Part shown: piece by piece, positions 1 to 9,379 of the stretch | Layout of the letters: each line of letters begins with the position of its first letter | How positions within the stretch are numbered: the stretch's first letter is position 1 | Source: Pullulanibacillus camelliae | Lineage (GTDB): Bacteria; Bacillota; Bacilli; Bacillales; Sporolactobacillaceae | Direction: 5' to 3' | Length of the DNA stretch: 64,000 bases | Assembly (NCBI RefSeq): GCF_014642655.1 | Contig: NZ_BMIR01000006.1 | Coordinates: 124,001-188,000, forward strand | Position numbers and translations under genes: made by a program | The notes under the pieces: generated by a model | The model's database searches: none | Told to the model about the DNA's origin: nothing | The model's input: only the letters and a program-made list of their open reading frames with translations

Positions 1-613
1 TGTCAGTTTCCCAATCAAGGACAAGTGTAACAAATGTGGTGTGAACAACTTAACAAAATGAGATTTAAAAAGAACAAAAGGGATGTCTGTTTTTGACAAA
101 AGCTCTGTGTAAAATAATAAAGCATCCAACTCAAAACACTAGAAAGAAATGAATACTTGCTTTCTTGCTTGCCATAAAGCTTGGCATGCTATACTAGCTT
201 TAGGAAAGTGGTGCGAAAGTGAAGCGCACATAAAATACTAGGGAGATTCGCACCAAATAAAAGGTCATTTCGCTCCTTGTATTTCCTTTTATTACATTTT
301 ATTATAATTTAAATGTAATTTATTGGATTCCAAAGGGACTTTATGTGGTTATTTTGCTGGATTTCGCCCTTATTGCATAATATTGAGTCGCACTCTTGAT
401 GAGTGCTGATTGGAATACGGTAGCTTGACATAGAAAGCGAAAGGAACGTTCTTATTAGCCTGTTATGTGGCTTGAAGGTGTGACATGTGCTTTGGGAGGT
501 CTTTAGCCGTGCAAAACCGCTCCGAACCATGGTATGCTGCTAATCTATAAAAATAGTGAAGTCGCTCACATTTTTATGTTAAAATAGCTTAGACAAACCA
601 AGGAGGGGGTTGT
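1..613. other. Gene-poor start of window
   Basis: No convincing gene. A hairpin can form between GGTGCGAA (210-217) and TTCGCACC (247-254), and a TTGACA lies near 94. In B. subtilis gpsA precedes yphE, and its end may lie just outside the window. The only long ORF here (minus strand, 309-530) has no recognisable domain. Confidence 0.5.
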
Positions 614-808
614 ATGTCGGCAGGAATGGCTGGAATGTGGCTTTCCTTCGTAGCGATGGGCATGATGATTGTCGCAGCTCTGCTGATTCTTTTATCTAGA
701 ACAAGATTAAAAGGGATTATTAGAGGATTCATTTCTGTAATTGCTTACATTCTGTTAGTGTTTGGTGCCTTGCTCATGATGCTTGTTGTCATGACATGGC
801 CTGAGTAA
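614..808 (+). CDS. yphE: YphE-like small membrane protein (DUF2768)
   Basis: This 64-residue protein is almost entirely two hydrophobic helices (about residues 5-27 and 36-60) joined by a short basic loop (RTRLKG). Its size, topology and place upstream of yphF and spoIVA match B. subtilis YphE of the DUF2768 family, whose function is not established. The ATG at 614 is preceded by a strong AAGGAGGGGG ribosome binding site at 600-609. It lies about 35 bp ahead of yphF and is probably cotranscribed with it. Family assignment rests on size, topology and synteny. Confidence 0.75.
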   Translation: MSAGMAGMWLSFVAMGMMIVAALLILLSRTRLKGIIRGFISVIAYILLVFGALLMMLVVMTWPE

Positions 809-844
809 ATCCTTGTGTGTAAGAATGATAGGATGTGTTATGCC

Positions 845-1576
845 ATGCCATATGTCAAACGCTTTTATTTATACATAATTCTTGGTGGGCTCTCACTGCT
901 CTTTACAGGTTGTGCAAACCACAGCACGGATGAAGGGGCAAGGCGTGTCGCTTATAAGGCGCAAATCGCGGCCGTTCAGGACGCTATTGATTCTTATAAA
1001 AAGAAAACAGGTGTCCTTCCGATAAAGAATAGTACTGAAAGCACACCCATTTATAGAAAATATCGCATCGATTTTAATAAGCTCAAGGCTTATTTACCAA
1101 ATCCACCCTCCGATGCCTATGAAGAAGGTGGAGACTTTGAATATGTGTTAGTTGATCCTGAGACGCATCCAACAGTCAAAGTTATCGACATGGAATTGGT
1201 CAGCGAAGTTCAAGACTTGAATCAGCAAATTCAAATTTATTATGCGCATCACAAATTTGCTCCACTTAAGGACATACTAGCTGATGGACGTTACAGCATT
1301 GATTTTAAAGCATTGGGCTATAAGAACGCGCCGACGGTGATCAGTCCTTATAGCGGTAGGCACTTGAGCTTTTTTCTTGATGAACATGCAAAAGTTGAAA
1401 TTGATTATTTGCCTGATATTGAGGATGTGGTGAAAAAGTCCGGGAAGACCTATAAGGAAGGGGTGGATTTGCGGGCGCTTTTGGTTGACAAATACCCATA
1501 TGTCCCTATCTATTCTGTTCCTTATACCATGAAAAAAGGACAGGTTGAATTTTTAATTGAGGACAAGAAAAAATAA
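845..1576 (+). CDS. yphF: YphF-like lipoprotein
   Basis: Predicted secreted lipoprotein of about 243 residues. A basic N-terminus and hydrophobic stretch lead into a lipobox, LFTGC, whose Cys would be lipidated and anchored to the outer face of the membrane. The rest is hydrophilic, rich in Lys, Asp and Tyr, with no enzyme motif. The frame opens at GTG 815; I prefer ATG 845 (ATG 833 is also possible) because it gives the most compact signal peptide, but no ribosome binding site is strong. Position between yphE and spoIVA matches B. subtilis YphF, whose role is unknown. Confidence 0.7.
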   Translation: MPYVKRFYLYIILGGLSLLFTGCANHSTDEGARRVAYKAQIAAVQDAIDSYKKKTGVLPIKNSTESTPIYRKYRIDFNKLKAYLPNPPSDAYEEGGDFEYVLVDPETHPTVKVIDMELVSEVQDLNQQIQIYYAHHKFAPLKDILADGRYSIDFKALGYKNAPTVISPYSGRHLSFFLDEHAKVEIDYLPDIEDVVKKSGKTYKEGVDLRALLVDKYPYVPIYSVPYTMKKGQVEFLIEDKKK

Positions 1577-1714
1577 ACAATGTTTTTTTAGTACAAGTTT
1601 CAAATGAAATAAAATAAATAGGCATGATTTACCCTCTTTAACAATATTCTATATTGGGAGAGGGTTATTTTTGTATTTTTTGAACTTATATTTTGTGATT
1701 TGCCAAACGAATTA

Positions 1715-1743
1715 GCATATTTGATGGACAAAGTCATAGGTAT
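1715..1743 (+). promoter_or_regulatory. Possible sigma-E promoter of spoIVA
   Basis: GCATATT at 1715-1721 and CATAGGTAT at 1735-1743, separated by 13 bp, resemble the sigma-E -35 (ATATT) and -10 (CATACAAT-like) elements. They lie about 50 bp upstream of the spoIVA start. spoIVA is known to be sigma-E controlled in B. subtilis; the exact match here is my inference. Confidence 0.45.
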
Positions 1744-1794
1744 ATAATACGCGCATATGGCTTTTGATGATTAAGTTGATCGGGAGGGTTTAAA

Positions 1795-3273
1795 TTGGAA
1801 AGAGTCGATATTTTTAAGGATATCGCCGAGAGAACAGGAGGAGACATCTATTTAGGTGTCGTGGGGGCTGTTCGTACCGGAAAATCCACTTTTATTAAAA
1901 AATTTATGGAGCTAGTTGTTCTCCCCAATATTGAGGATGATGCTGAAAGGGCGAGGGCTCAGGATGAGCTGCCACAAAGTGGAGCGGGCCGCCAAATCAT
2001 GACGACTGAGCCTAAATTTATTCCAAATAATGCTGTGGCGGTTCAAGTTGATGATGGGTTAGAGGTCAACATTCGTGTAGTCGATTGTGTAGGCTATGCC
2101 GTCCAAGGTGCCAAAGGATTTGAAGATGAAAATGGTCCAAGGATGGTGCATACACCCTGGTATGATGAACCGATTCCCTTTCAGGAAGCAGCAGAAATTG
2201 GTACAAGAAAAGTCATACAGGAGCATTCGACACTTGGGGTCGTTGTGACAACGGATGGCAGCATAGGGGATTTGGGACGTCACGACTATCTAGAAGCTGA
2301 AGAACGCGTTGTTGAAGAACTGAAAGAGGTTGGTAAACCCTTTATCATGATTGTTAACTCAGCGCATCCGCAGCATGCTGAGACACTGGCATTGCGCAAT
2401 GAATTGATTGAAAAGTATGATATTCCAGTATTGGCGCAAAGTGTTGAAAATATGACTGAGCATGATATCAATAATATCCTTCGGGAAGCATTATATGAAT
2501 TTCCAGTTCTAGAGGTCAATGTCAATCTTCCGAGCTGGGTGATGGTTCTCCGTGAAGATCATTGGTTGAGACAAAGCTATGAAGAAGCGGTCAAAGAAAC
2601 GGTTAAGGATATCAAACGTTTGCGCGATGTAGATCGCGTGGTTGGTCATTTTAATGAATTTGAGTTCATTGAAGACGCTCAGCTTGCTGGGATGGAGATG
2701 GGACGTGGGGTTGCTGAAATTGATTTATATGCACCAGATGATCTCTATGATCAAGTCCTTAAGGAAGTCGTAGGCGTCGAAATCCGAGGTAAAGACCATC
2801 TACTCCAATTGATGCAGGAATTTGCAGACGCTAAAAGAGAGTATGATCAGGTCGCTGAAGGCTTGAAAATGGTCAAACAAACGGGCTATGGAATTGCCTC
2901 ACCAGCCCTCTCTGATATGAGCTTAGACGAACCAGAAATCATTCGCCAGGGCTCGCGTTTTGGTGTCAGACTACGTGCGGTTGCGCCTTCTATCCATATG
3001 ATTAAAGTCGATGTGGAATCAGAATTTGCGCCGATCATAGGCACTGAAAAGCAGAGTGAAGAGCTTGTGCGTTATCTCATGCAGGATTTTGAAGATGACC
3101 CATTGTCCATTTGGAATTCCGATATCTTTGGTCGCTCGTTGAACTCTATTGTTCGTGAAGGGATCTCAGCAAAATTATCTCTTATGCCTGAAAACGCTCG
3201 CTATAAGCTAAAAGAAACGTTAGAGCGTATCATTAATGAAGGATCCGGTGGATTAATTGCCATCATTTTATAG
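1795..3273 (+). CDS. spoIVA: SpoIVA, spore coat morphogenetic ATPase
   Basis: SpoIVA polymerises on the outer forespore membrane and forms the basement layer on which the coat assembles; it hydrolyses ATP through a TRAFAC-type P-loop. The 492-residue length equals B. subtilis SpoIVA. The Walker A motif GAVRTGKST lies near residues 24-32, a VVDCVGY Walker B-like segment near 97, and the conserved C-terminus ends GGLIAIIL. The start is TTG 1795, preceded by GGGAGGG, giving MERVDIFKDIAERTGG. It is monocistronic, with a likely sigma-E promoter upstream and a terminator at 3279. Identification is secure. Confidence 0.98.
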   Translation: MERVDIFKDIAERTGGDIYLGVVGAVRTGKSTFIKKFMELVVLPNIEDDAERARAQDELPQSGAGRQIMTTEPKFIPNNAVAVQVDDGLEVNIRVVDCVGYAVQGAKGFEDENGPRMVHTPWYDEPIPFQEAAEIGTRKVIQEHSTLGVVVTTDGSIGDLGRHDYLEAEERVVEELKEVGKPFIMIVNSAHPQHAETLALRNELIEKYDIPVLAQSVENMTEHDINNILREALYEFPVLEVNVNLPSWVMVLREDHWLRQSYEEAVKETVKDIKRLRDVDRVVGHFNEFEFIEDAQLAGMEMGRGVAEIDLYAPDDLYDQVLKEVVGVEIRGKDHLLQLMQEFADAKREYDQVAEGLKMVKQTGYGIASPALSDMSLDEPEIIRQGSRFGVRLRAVAPSIHMIKVDVESEFAPIIGTEKQSEELVRYLMQDFEDDPLSIWNSDIFGRSLNSIVREGISAKLSLMPENARYKLKETLERIINEGSGGLIAIIL

Positions 3274-3278
3274 CATTA

Positions 3279-3306
3279 AGACTCCTTGTGAAAGGGGTCT
3301 TTTTTT
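3279..3306 (+). terminator. Terminator after spoIVA
   Basis: AGACTCC (3279-3285) pairs with GGGGTCT (3294-3300), with one G-T pair, and is followed by a run of T. It sits right behind the spoIVA stop codon. Confidence 0.8.
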
Positions 3307-3308
3307 AA

Positions 3309-3390
3309 AAGAAAGTATAAAATTTCTGGTCACGAGGACGATGCGCGATTCTGCTCTCAGGCAGCTCGCTTTCCGCCCTGTTTTTCTTAA
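3309..3390 (+). repeat. Dispersed repeat family A, copy A1 (short)
   Basis: Shares GTATAAAATTTCTGGTCA and a GAGGACG-AT-GCG block with copies near 26980 and 34360, then jumps to the element's far end (TTTTTCTTA). Compared with the longest copy it has lost its middle. It begins within 10 bp of the spoIVA terminator T-tract. The rest of 3391-3690 is AT-rich with no gene. Confidence 0.65.
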
Positions 3391-3780
3391 TGATAAGTTG
3401 GGTGCCAGTGGAGTGAATAGTTTCATTCCATTCTGCTAGATGACGATCTGCAAGTTTAGCTTTCAGTAATTTTCCAGTGGTCTTATCCCGTCAGTCTTTT
3501 CGTAATTTTTAATAAAAAAAGGTATGGACCATTATATTTTTTTAGACGCGACACTTTGTTTTATTTGACTTAAAATTAAGAAATTACGCACATTGGCCCA
3601 TTTTGGGGCTTATTTTTTTGTTTTCATGAATAAAAAGTCATATTTTGTGTTTTTTTTTAATGAAATTCGGTGATAATCTTAAAAAGTTGTTGAATTATTG
3701 TTTGAGTTCCTTTAATATAGCGTTGAAAACAGTTTTTTGTCAGAAAGACAAAGCTGAAGCCTTGAGAGGAGGTGAAGGCA

Positions 3781-4053
3781 TTGAATAAGACGGAACTCGT
3801 AAATGCTGTTGTTGAATCAACTCAGCTTTCCAAAAAAGATGCAACTCAAGCTGTTGATGCTGTATTTAATACGATCACTGATGCCTTGAAAGAAGGCTCT
3901 AAAGTTCAACTTATCGGTTTTGGTAATTTCGAAGTACGCGAACGTTCCGCTCGTAAAGGACGCAATCCTCAAACGGGTGAAGAAATCGAAATCGCTGCTA
4001 GCAAGGTACCAGCATTTAAACCAGGAAAAGCCCTTAAGGATGCTGTGAAGTAA
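3781..4053 (+). CDS. hup: HU-type nucleoid protein HBsu
   Basis: Small basic DNA-bending protein of 90 residues that compacts the nucleoid as a dimer. It contains the family signature [20 protein letters not shown] and ends [11 protein letters not shown], very close to B. subtilis Hbs. The frame opens at GTG 3772, but the TTG at 3781 gives the family N-terminus [11 protein letters not shown] and has the strong GAGAGGAGG site 8 bp upstream, so I use it. It lies between spoIVA and folE as in B. subtilis and has its own terminator. Upstream 3600-3770 is AT-rich and probably holds the promoter. Confidence 0.97.
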   Translation: MNKTELVNAVVESTQLSKKDATQAVDAVFNTITDALKEGSKVQLIGFGNFEVRERSARKGRNPQTGEEIEIAASKVPAFKPGKALKDAVK

Positions 4054-4071
4054 GTTTTATACATAGGGCAT

Positions 4072-4100
4072 GAAAGAGTCACTTCGGTGGCTCTTTTTTC
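4072..4100 (+). terminator. Terminator after hup
   Basis: AAGAGTCAC (4074-4082), TTCG tetraloop, GTGGCTCTT (4087-4095), then TTTT. The putative group II intron remnant begins 3 bp after its T-tract. Confidence 0.88.
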
Positions 4101-4102
4101 AT

Positions 4103-4325
4103 GTGCCAGGCATGGCGATGATCTAGGTGATGAAAGTCCACTATCAACTAGCCACTAGAGAATTGTAAGGTACTTATGGCGAGGTAGGGGTGTTCATAGA
4201 GCCTTGTCTTAGATTACTATCTAAAAGTACACACTGTGCTATAAATTGAACCGTCGTATACGAAACCGTACGTACGGTGGTGTGAGAGGGGCGGATTAGC
4301 TATTTACCTTTTCCCTCTACTCGAT
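4103..4325 (+). mobile_element. Group II intron remnant, probably class C, ORF deleted
   Basis: The 5' side, GTGCC at 4103 followed by AGGTGATGAAAGTCCACTAT (4126-4145), resembles the start of bacterial group II introns. The 3' side has a domain V-like hairpin (about 4247-4284, with ACCGTACGTACGGTGGT) followed by GTGAGAGG, a domain VI-like stem closing with CCCTC, and CTACTCGAT at the end. Only about 220 bp remain, so the reverse transcriptase and most of domains I-IV are gone. Insertion immediately behind an intrinsic terminator is the known target preference of class C introns. Recognition is from remembered consensus; no covariance search was run. Confidence 0.65.
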
Positions 4326-4595
4326 TCGGATGTATGGATGTGCTGCGCACGTATACTAGTAAAATGACGTATTCCAAGAAGAATATGCATTTTAAACGGG
4401 GTTATGTAGACAATGCAGAGACTTTCATGAAAAATTATCTGCTTTTCGCAAATGAAGCAAAGGTAACATTAGTATGTCTCTGTTTTTATAAATCATGCAT
4501 GTATGATCATCACTTTCACCCGACTTTATTTATAACAAGCAATATGATAGAATTTGAAGAAATATAATACTGTACCCAGTGAATGGAGGATCACC
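4326..4595. other. Spacer between intron remnant and folE
   Basis: An ORF of 77 codons (4334-4567) spans this spacer but has no ribosome binding site, no domain and no counterpart in the conserved hup-folE neighbourhood. I see no other feature except the folE ribosome binding site TGGAGGATC near 4584. Confidence 0.4.
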
Positions 4596-5159
4596 GTGAG
4601 TGTTGATCACGATAAAATAGAAAAAGCAGTCACAATGATTTTGGAAGCAATAGGAGAAGATCCTAATCGTGAAGGGTTATTAGAGACGCCGAAGCGCGTT
4701 GCCCGTATGTATGAAGAAGTGTTTCAAGGATTAAACCAAGATCCTAAAGACTATTTTGCGACAGTTTTTGGAGAAGATCACGAGGAACTTGTTTTGGTTA
4801 AGGATATTCCTTTTTATTCGATGTGTGAACATCATCTTGTACCGTTTTATGGAATGGCCCATGTTGGCTATATTCCCAGAGGTGGTAAGGTAACGGGTTT
4901 AAGCAAGTTGGCAAGAGCAGTCGAAGCCGTTGCCAAACGCCCACAATTGCAAGAGCGGATCACCTCGACGATCGCAAATTCTATTGTTGAAACACTTGAT
5001 CCACATGGTGTCATTGTTGTCGTAGAGGCAGAGCATTTATGCATGACCATGCGTGGCGTCAAAAAGCCAGGCTCAAAAACCGTCACATCAGCTGTTAGAG
5101 GGGTGTTTGAGCATAATGCTTCTGCCCGTTCAGAAGCGATGATGCTTATCAAAGGATAG
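4596..5159 (+). CDS. folE: GTP cyclohydrolase I FolE (MtrA)
   Basis: Converts GTP to 7,8-dihydroneopterin triphosphate, the first step of folate synthesis, in the cytosol. The protein has 187 residues. Zinc ligands are visible in [12 protein letters not shown] (Cys and His) and [10 protein letters not shown] (second Cys); the substrate-binding [12 protein letters not shown] segment is also present. GTG 4596 is preferred because TGGAGGATC lies just upstream and it yields the usual family length; the open frame continues upstream to 4554 without a better site. It forms the mtrAB operon with mtrB, 11 bp downstream. Confidence 0.96.
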   Translation: MSVDHDKIEKAVTMILEAIGEDPNREGLLETPKRVARMYEEVFQGLNQDPKDYFATVFGEDHEELVLVKDIPFYSMCEHHLVPFYGMAHVGYIPRGGKVTGLSKLARAVEAVAKRPQLQERITSTIANSIVETLDPHGVIVVVEAEHLCMTMRGVKKPGSKTVTSAVRGVFEHNASARSEAMMLIKG

Positions 5160-5170
5160 GAGGGATTGTC

Positions 5171-5398
5171 TTGGCGACTAAGCAATCCGAAGATTTTTTT
5201 GTTATAAAGGCATTGGAAGATGGAGTGAATGTCATTGGTTTGACCCGTGGAGCGGATACACGCTTCCACCATTCTGAAAAACTTGATAAGGGCGAGGTCA
5301 TGATTGCCCAGTTTACAGAGCATACTTCTGCTGTTAAAGTAAGAGGAAGAGCATTGATTCAAACCCAACATGGAGAAATGAGCTCTGGAATGGAATAA
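5171..5398 (+). CDS. mtrB: TRAP, trp RNA-binding attenuation protein
   Basis: TRAP assembles into an 11-subunit ring that, when loaded with tryptophan, wraps RNA carrying about 11 GAG/UAG triplets and shuts down trp genes. The 75-residue protein matches the family throughout. The residues known to contact tryptophan or RNA in B. subtilis TRAP are present at the same positions: Thr25, Thr30, Lys37, Lys56 and Arg58. Start is TTG 5171 with AGGAGGGAT upstream. It is the distal gene of the folE-mtrB operon. Its likely target is the leader at 12504-12558 in this same window. Confidence 0.97.
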   Translation: MATKQSEDFFVIKALEDGVNVIGLTRGADTRFHHSEKLDKGEVMIAQFTEHTSAVKVRGRALIQTQHGEMSSGME

Positions 5399-5730
5399 GA
5401 ACATACATATCTTAAAACTTTTGGTTAAAAATACTGATAAGAAATGTTTGAGAAATGTGAAATGTGGGCATAGAAAGAGAGAATGCAGGTTGACGGCTGT
5501 CTTTGTCAGATAGAGTTAAGAAGGCTACACATGCTTCTGCTTGCACTTCAAGAGCTTGCCAAATGGCAAGTTTTCTTTTCGCCCAAGCTTTGACACTTCC
5601 CTTTATGCCTGGTTTAGTCTTATGCTATAATGGTCAAGTAGGTTTAACCTGAGGGCGGTGCGCAGCTTATGTCAACCATTGCTGTACATAAAAACATTGA
5701 TTTCCCAGTAAATGAGGGACGTGTGATATC
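5399..5730. other. mtrB-hepS intergenic region with hairpin and promoter
   Basis: No gene. CTTGCC-AAAT-GGCAAG followed by TTTTCTTTT (5555-5580) may terminate folE-mtrB. TGCTATAAT at 5624-5631 is an extended -10 sequence (TGnTATAAT) that could drive hepS; a matching -35 is weak. Confidence 0.55.
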
Positions 5731-6498
5731 GTGAATAATGAGCTAAAAAGCATAAAAAAATTGATACAACAATCCACTCAACATCCAGTTCTTGATCAAT
5801 ACATACAACGACCAGAAATTGACGATGATAAGCTCTTGGTTCTCACTAGGATGTTCAGTACCACTTCTTCCTTTGATCATACTGAAAAATATATTGCCTC
5901 CATCATGATTGTCCAAATGGCTCTTGAAATTCATGATTCTATCACGCTAGATGTATTGCAGAATCCAAGCGATATTAAAGCAAGACAACTTATGGTACTT
6001 GCAGGGGACTATTATAGTGCTCAGTACTATCGCTTGTTAGCTGAACTTGAGGATTTTCAAATGATCGGACATTTATCAGATGCGATAAGAGAGCTGAACG
6101 AGTATAAAACCGAGGGAATCAGTGGGGAGTTTCATTGGCAGCGAGTTTTTGATTTTTTTCGAGATATTGAATCGACAATTTTGTCTAAGGTGGCTAATAT
6201 TCTTGACCTCCGCCAGTGGATGCCGATGATTACCCGTTATTTCACCTTGAAACGCATCCTGCATGAAGCCAAGCAATGCCGTCAAGGGTCACCAACCCAA
6301 GTACTGCAGCCAATCTTTCAAAAAAGACCGGAAAAGAAAAAACAATTTCTTCAGGCTGCTGAGTCTTTTATAGAAAAATTAGTAGTAAAAGTTGAAAAGG
6401 ATTTACAAGAGGGTCCGCCATTTTTGTCACAACTTAGTCTTATGACGGCACACTGGAATACCCCAACGAATAGAGTGGCGGAAGAAGGTTTATCATGA
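5731..6498 (+). CDS. hepS: Heptaprenyl diphosphate synthase component I
   Basis: Small regulatory subunit that pairs with HepT to make the C35 heptaprenyl chain of menaquinone-7. The 255-residue protein has no DDxxD motif, as expected for component I. The helical pattern and the stretch [20 protein letters not shown] match the family. It opens the hepS-menG-hepT-ndk block, ordered as in B. subtilis, and overlaps menG by 4 bp (ATGA). The start is GTG 5731 with only a weak GAGGG site. It diverges more than its neighbours, which is typical of this subunit. Confidence 0.9.
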   Translation: MNNELKSIKKLIQQSTQHPVLDQYIQRPEIDDDKLLVLTRMFSTTSSFDHTEKYIASIMIVQMALEIHDSITLDVLQNPSDIKARQLMVLAGDYYSAQYYRLLAELEDFQMIGHLSDAIRELNEYKTEGISGEFHWQRVFDFFRDIESTILSKVANILDLRQWMPMITRYFTLKRILHEAKQCRQGSPTQVLQPIFQKRPEKKKQFLQAAESFIEKLVVKVEKDLQEGPPFLSQLSLMTAHWNTPTNRVAEEGLS

Positions 6499-7217
6499 AC
6501 GAGGTAAAAGAAGTAAAAAGAGAAAAGGTTCATCACGTTTTTGAGAGTATTTATAAGAAATATGATTTCATGAATTCATTAATTAGCTTTAATCAGCACA
6601 AAGTATGGCGGAAAAAAGCGATGCGGCTTATGGATATTCAAGCTGGAACACATGCGCTTGATGTCTGTTGCGGCACAGGGGATTGGACAATAGCCCTTAG
6701 CAAAGCCGTTGGTCCAGAAGGACAGGTGAATGGATTAGATTTTAGTCAAAACATGCTATCCGTTGCTCGTCATAAGCTTGAGGAGGCTCATCTCGATAAC
6801 GTGCAATTAGATCATGGTGACGCCATGCAGCTTCCCTACGCCGATGACACATTCGATTATGTGACGATCGGTTTTGGACTGCGGAATGTACCTGATTATT
6901 TAACAGTTCTAAAGGAAATGTATCGTGTCCTAAAGCCGGGGGGGACGATCACTTGTCTTGAAACCTCTCAACCAAAATTACCTGTATATACACAATTATA
7001 TTTCTTTTATTTTCGTTTTGTTATGCCTGCGCTAGGGAAGATTTTTGCCAACAGCTATGATGAATACGCATGGCTACAGGAATCAACAAGAAATTTTCCT
7101 GGCAAGGCAGAGCTCGCCGATTTATTTGAAGAGGCGGGTTTCCGCTCTGTTCACATCACTTCACTAACCGGAGGCATCGCTGCCATTCATCAAGGGCAAA
7201 AGACTCAAAGCGTGTAG
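6495..7217 (+). CDS. menG: Demethylmenaquinone methyltransferase MenG
   Basis: Last step of menaquinone synthesis: SAM-dependent C-methylation of demethylmenaquinone at the membrane. The 240 residues show SAM motif I as [12 protein letters not shown], then [11 protein letters not shown], and the UbiE/MenG signatures [17 protein letters not shown] (N-terminal) and [10 protein letters not shown]. It starts with an ATGA overlap on hepS, implying translational coupling. The intervening position between the two prenyl synthase subunits is typical of Bacillales. Confidence 0.95.
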   Translation: MNEVKEVKREKVHHVFESIYKKYDFMNSLISFNQHKVWRKKAMRLMDIQAGTHALDVCCGTGDWTIALSKAVGPEGQVNGLDFSQNMLSVARHKLEEAHLDNVQLDHGDAMQLPYADDTFDYVTIGFGLRNVPDYLTVLKEMYRVLKPGGTITCLETSQPKLPVYTQLYFFYFRFVMPALGKIFANSYDEYAWLQESTRNFPGKAELADLFEEAGFRSVHITSLTGGIAAIHQGQKTQSV

Positions 7218-7258
7218 TAACGACGAGATTTTAAATATAATATAAAGGTGAAAAGTCG

Positions 7259-8227
7259 ATGAGCTTAGCAACAATTTATAGAGAGATTAGATCAGATATT
7301 AAGGGAATCGAAAATAGACTCGGACAGGTGATTACAGCGGACCAACCCATTTTGACTGAGGCATCCTCGCAGCTGTTGAATGCTGGAGGTAAGCGCATGC
7401 GTCCGATCCTAGTCTTGCTCGCTTCGAGATATGGCGATCGCTATCATGAGGATGTGCAAAAGACCGCCGTAACACTTGAACTGATACATATGGCGTCGCT
7501 TGTTCATGATGATGTCATTGATGATTCCGATATTCGGCGTGGCGAGCAGACCGTTAAAGCCCGTTGGAATAATCGCATTGCCATGTACACAGGTGATTTT
7601 ATGTTTTCCAAGGCCTTGAAAGTAGCTGCGGAAATCGAGCATCCACAAATCCATCAGATTCTCTCGTATACGATGAAGGAGATCAGCTTAGGTGAAATCA
7701 AACAAATTGAGGACCAATATAATTGGAATCAAAATATTCGCAACTACTTATTGAGAATCAAAAGAAAAACGGCGTTGTTACTCGCGGTGAGCTGTCAATT
7801 AGGGGCACTGGCCGCAGGGGCCAGCGTTGCGATCTGTCGCGACCTCTACTATTTTGGATATTACATGGGCATGTCCTACCAGATCATTGATGATGTTTTA
7901 GATTTTGTGAGCACCGAAGAAGAGTTAGGTAAGCCGGTAGCGAGTGATATTCGCCAGGGAAACGTCACACTGCCAACATTGATGGCTTTTCAAAATCATC
8001 GGGTTGCTGAGCAATTAATTAGACTGCTGGAAATTCCAGAAAAAACACCTGAGGATTGGAGCAAGGTCATTCAGCTGATTAAGGAGTCAGGCAGTATTGC
8101 TGAAGCAGAAGCCATCAGTACGCGTTTTATTAATAAGGCTTATCGGATACTTGAACGGATGCCTCATGCAAAGGTGACAAAGCAAATGGAACGGATTGCT
8201 GATTACATGAGTAAAAGAAAATATTGA
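7259..8227 (+). CDS. hepT: Heptaprenyl diphosphate synthase component II
   Basis: Catalytic subunit of heptaprenyl diphosphate synthase; condenses isopentenyl units onto farnesyl diphosphate with HepS. The 322-residue trans-prenyltransferase carries the first Asp-rich motif in LVHDDVIDDSDIRRG and the second in IIDDVLDF, plus GGKRMRP near residue 43. ATG 7259 follows AAAGGTGAAAAG. Downstream is ndk. Confidence 0.96.
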   Translation: MSLATIYREIRSDIKGIENRLGQVITADQPILTEASSQLLNAGGKRMRPILVLLASRYGDRYHEDVQKTAVTLELIHMASLVHDDVIDDSDIRRGEQTVKARWNNRIAMYTGDFMFSKALKVAAEIEHPQIHQILSYTMKEISLGEIKQIEDQYNWNQNIRNYLLRIKRKTALLLAVSCQLGALAAGASVAICRDLYYFGYYMGMSYQIIDDVLDFVSTEEELGKPVASDIRQGNVTLPTLMAFQNHRVAEQLIRLLEIPEKTPEDWSKVIQLIKESGSIAEAEAISTRFINKAYRILERMPHAKVTKQMERIADYMSKRKY

Positions 8228-8333
8228 TTTGTCAAGGCTTCTCTGTTTTGATAGACTATAATCGTCACCTATTTAAAGGAAGTGATAGGTGTATTTCCTT
8301 TAATGAAATAGCAGAGAGTGGAGGATACATACT

Positions 8334-8780
8334 ATGGAAAGAACCTTTTTAATGGTCAAGCCTGATGGCGTGCAACGCAACCTGGTAGGTGAGATTGTTT
8401 CTCGCTTTGAAAGGAAAGGCTTCCAGTTGGTAGGTGCTAAGCTGATGCATGTTTCTCGGGAACTGGCAGAACAGCATTATGCGGAGCATAAGGAACGACC
8501 ATTTTTTGGAGAGCTTGTTAGCTTCATCACATCCAGCCCTGTTTTTGCAATGGTTTGGGAAGGGGAAGATGTGATCGCTACCGCTAGAAAGATGATGGGG
8601 ACAACGAATCCTGCTGAGGCGGCTCCTGGAACCATTCGTGGTGATTATGGCGTTGAAATGAGTCGCAATATTATTCATGGCTCAGATTCCCCTGAAAGCG
8701 CTAAGAGGGAGATTGCTCTTTTCTTCTCTGAAGATGAAGCGCTTACTTATGATAAGGCTGTTAATCAATGGGTTTATTAG
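8334..8780 (+). CDS. ndk: Nucleoside diphosphate kinase
   Basis: Transfers gamma-phosphate between nucleoside tri- and diphosphates through a phospho-His intermediate. The 148 residues start [19 protein letters not shown] and include the active-site motif [12 protein letters not shown] with the catalytic His. The start at 8334 has GTGGAGGAT upstream. A strong terminator follows 7 bp after the stop, ending this block. Confidence 0.98.
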   Translation: MERTFLMVKPDGVQRNLVGEIVSRFERKGFQLVGAKLMHVSRELAEQHYAEHKERPFFGELVSFITSSPVFAMVWEGEDVIATARKMMGTTNPAEAAPGTIRGDYGVEMSRNIIHGSDSPESAKREIALFFSEDEALTYDKAVNQWVY

Positions 8781-8784
8781 TTTG

Positions 8785-8815
8785 AAAGAACCAGCAAGTG
8801 GCTGGTTCTTTTGTT
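8785..8815 (+). terminator. Terminator after ndk
   Basis: GAACCAGC (8788-8795), AAGTG loop, GCTGGTTC (8801-8808), then TTTTGTTTT. Confidence 0.88.
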
Positions 8816-8816
8816 T

Positions 8817-8935
8817 TACAATCAGAATATATAACTTCGCTGATGCTCTCCAAGGATGAGACTAAAGTACAGCTTGGCTTGTCGCCATCTTCAGGGTTGG
8901 CGACAAGCCAAGTAGCCAAGTTTCCTTATAACACA
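8817..8935 (+). repeat. Dispersed repeat family B, copy B1
   Basis: Shares ATCAGAATATATAACTTCGC and TGATGCTC with copies at 34209 and 54552. It starts directly on the T-tract of the ndk terminator. Inside is a perfect 14-bp inverted repeat, CTTGGCTTGTCGCC (8873-8886) with GGCGACAAGCCAAG (8899-8912), without a following T-run. From 8936 to 9379 I see no gene. Confidence 0.6.
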
Positions 8936-9379
8936 TGGGGGAATGATTAGATTTTATATATAAAAAAGGAATAGGAGACTAGGAGCAGCACTTTTCTAGT
9001 GCCTGAAGATATACTAGGTGCGGTGATTGGAAGTAAGAATAGCACACAGAATCTCGAGTGAAAGCGTAATATCTGATGATTAAGGACTTGCGCATTTATG
9101 CATGTTTCTATAAAATGATTTAAGAAAAACTGCCACGAGTTATTATGATGCTGAGAGATTCTTGGTTCCTTTTTATTTTAGATAGTGTTAAAGGGGACTT
9201 TTAAAAAATTCTACATAAAACGCAAGAATATGCTAGTATATATAAAATGAGTTATGATGGCGTCACTGCACGATGATAAAAGGCAAAAAGTCTAAAGCTG
9301 TTGGCCTTCTGGTAGTGAAACGTTCATTGAGAATCTAGCAGGATTTTACGAATTGAGGGTGTTGGGGGGGCCAGCATGA

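Noticed and set aside
309-530. 73-codon minus-strand ORF upstream of yphE
   Set aside because: No ribosome binding site, no domain, unusual composition; looks like chance.
4334-4567. 77-codon ORF between the intron remnant and folE
   Set aside because: No ribosome binding site, no family, in a spacer that is not coding in related genomes.
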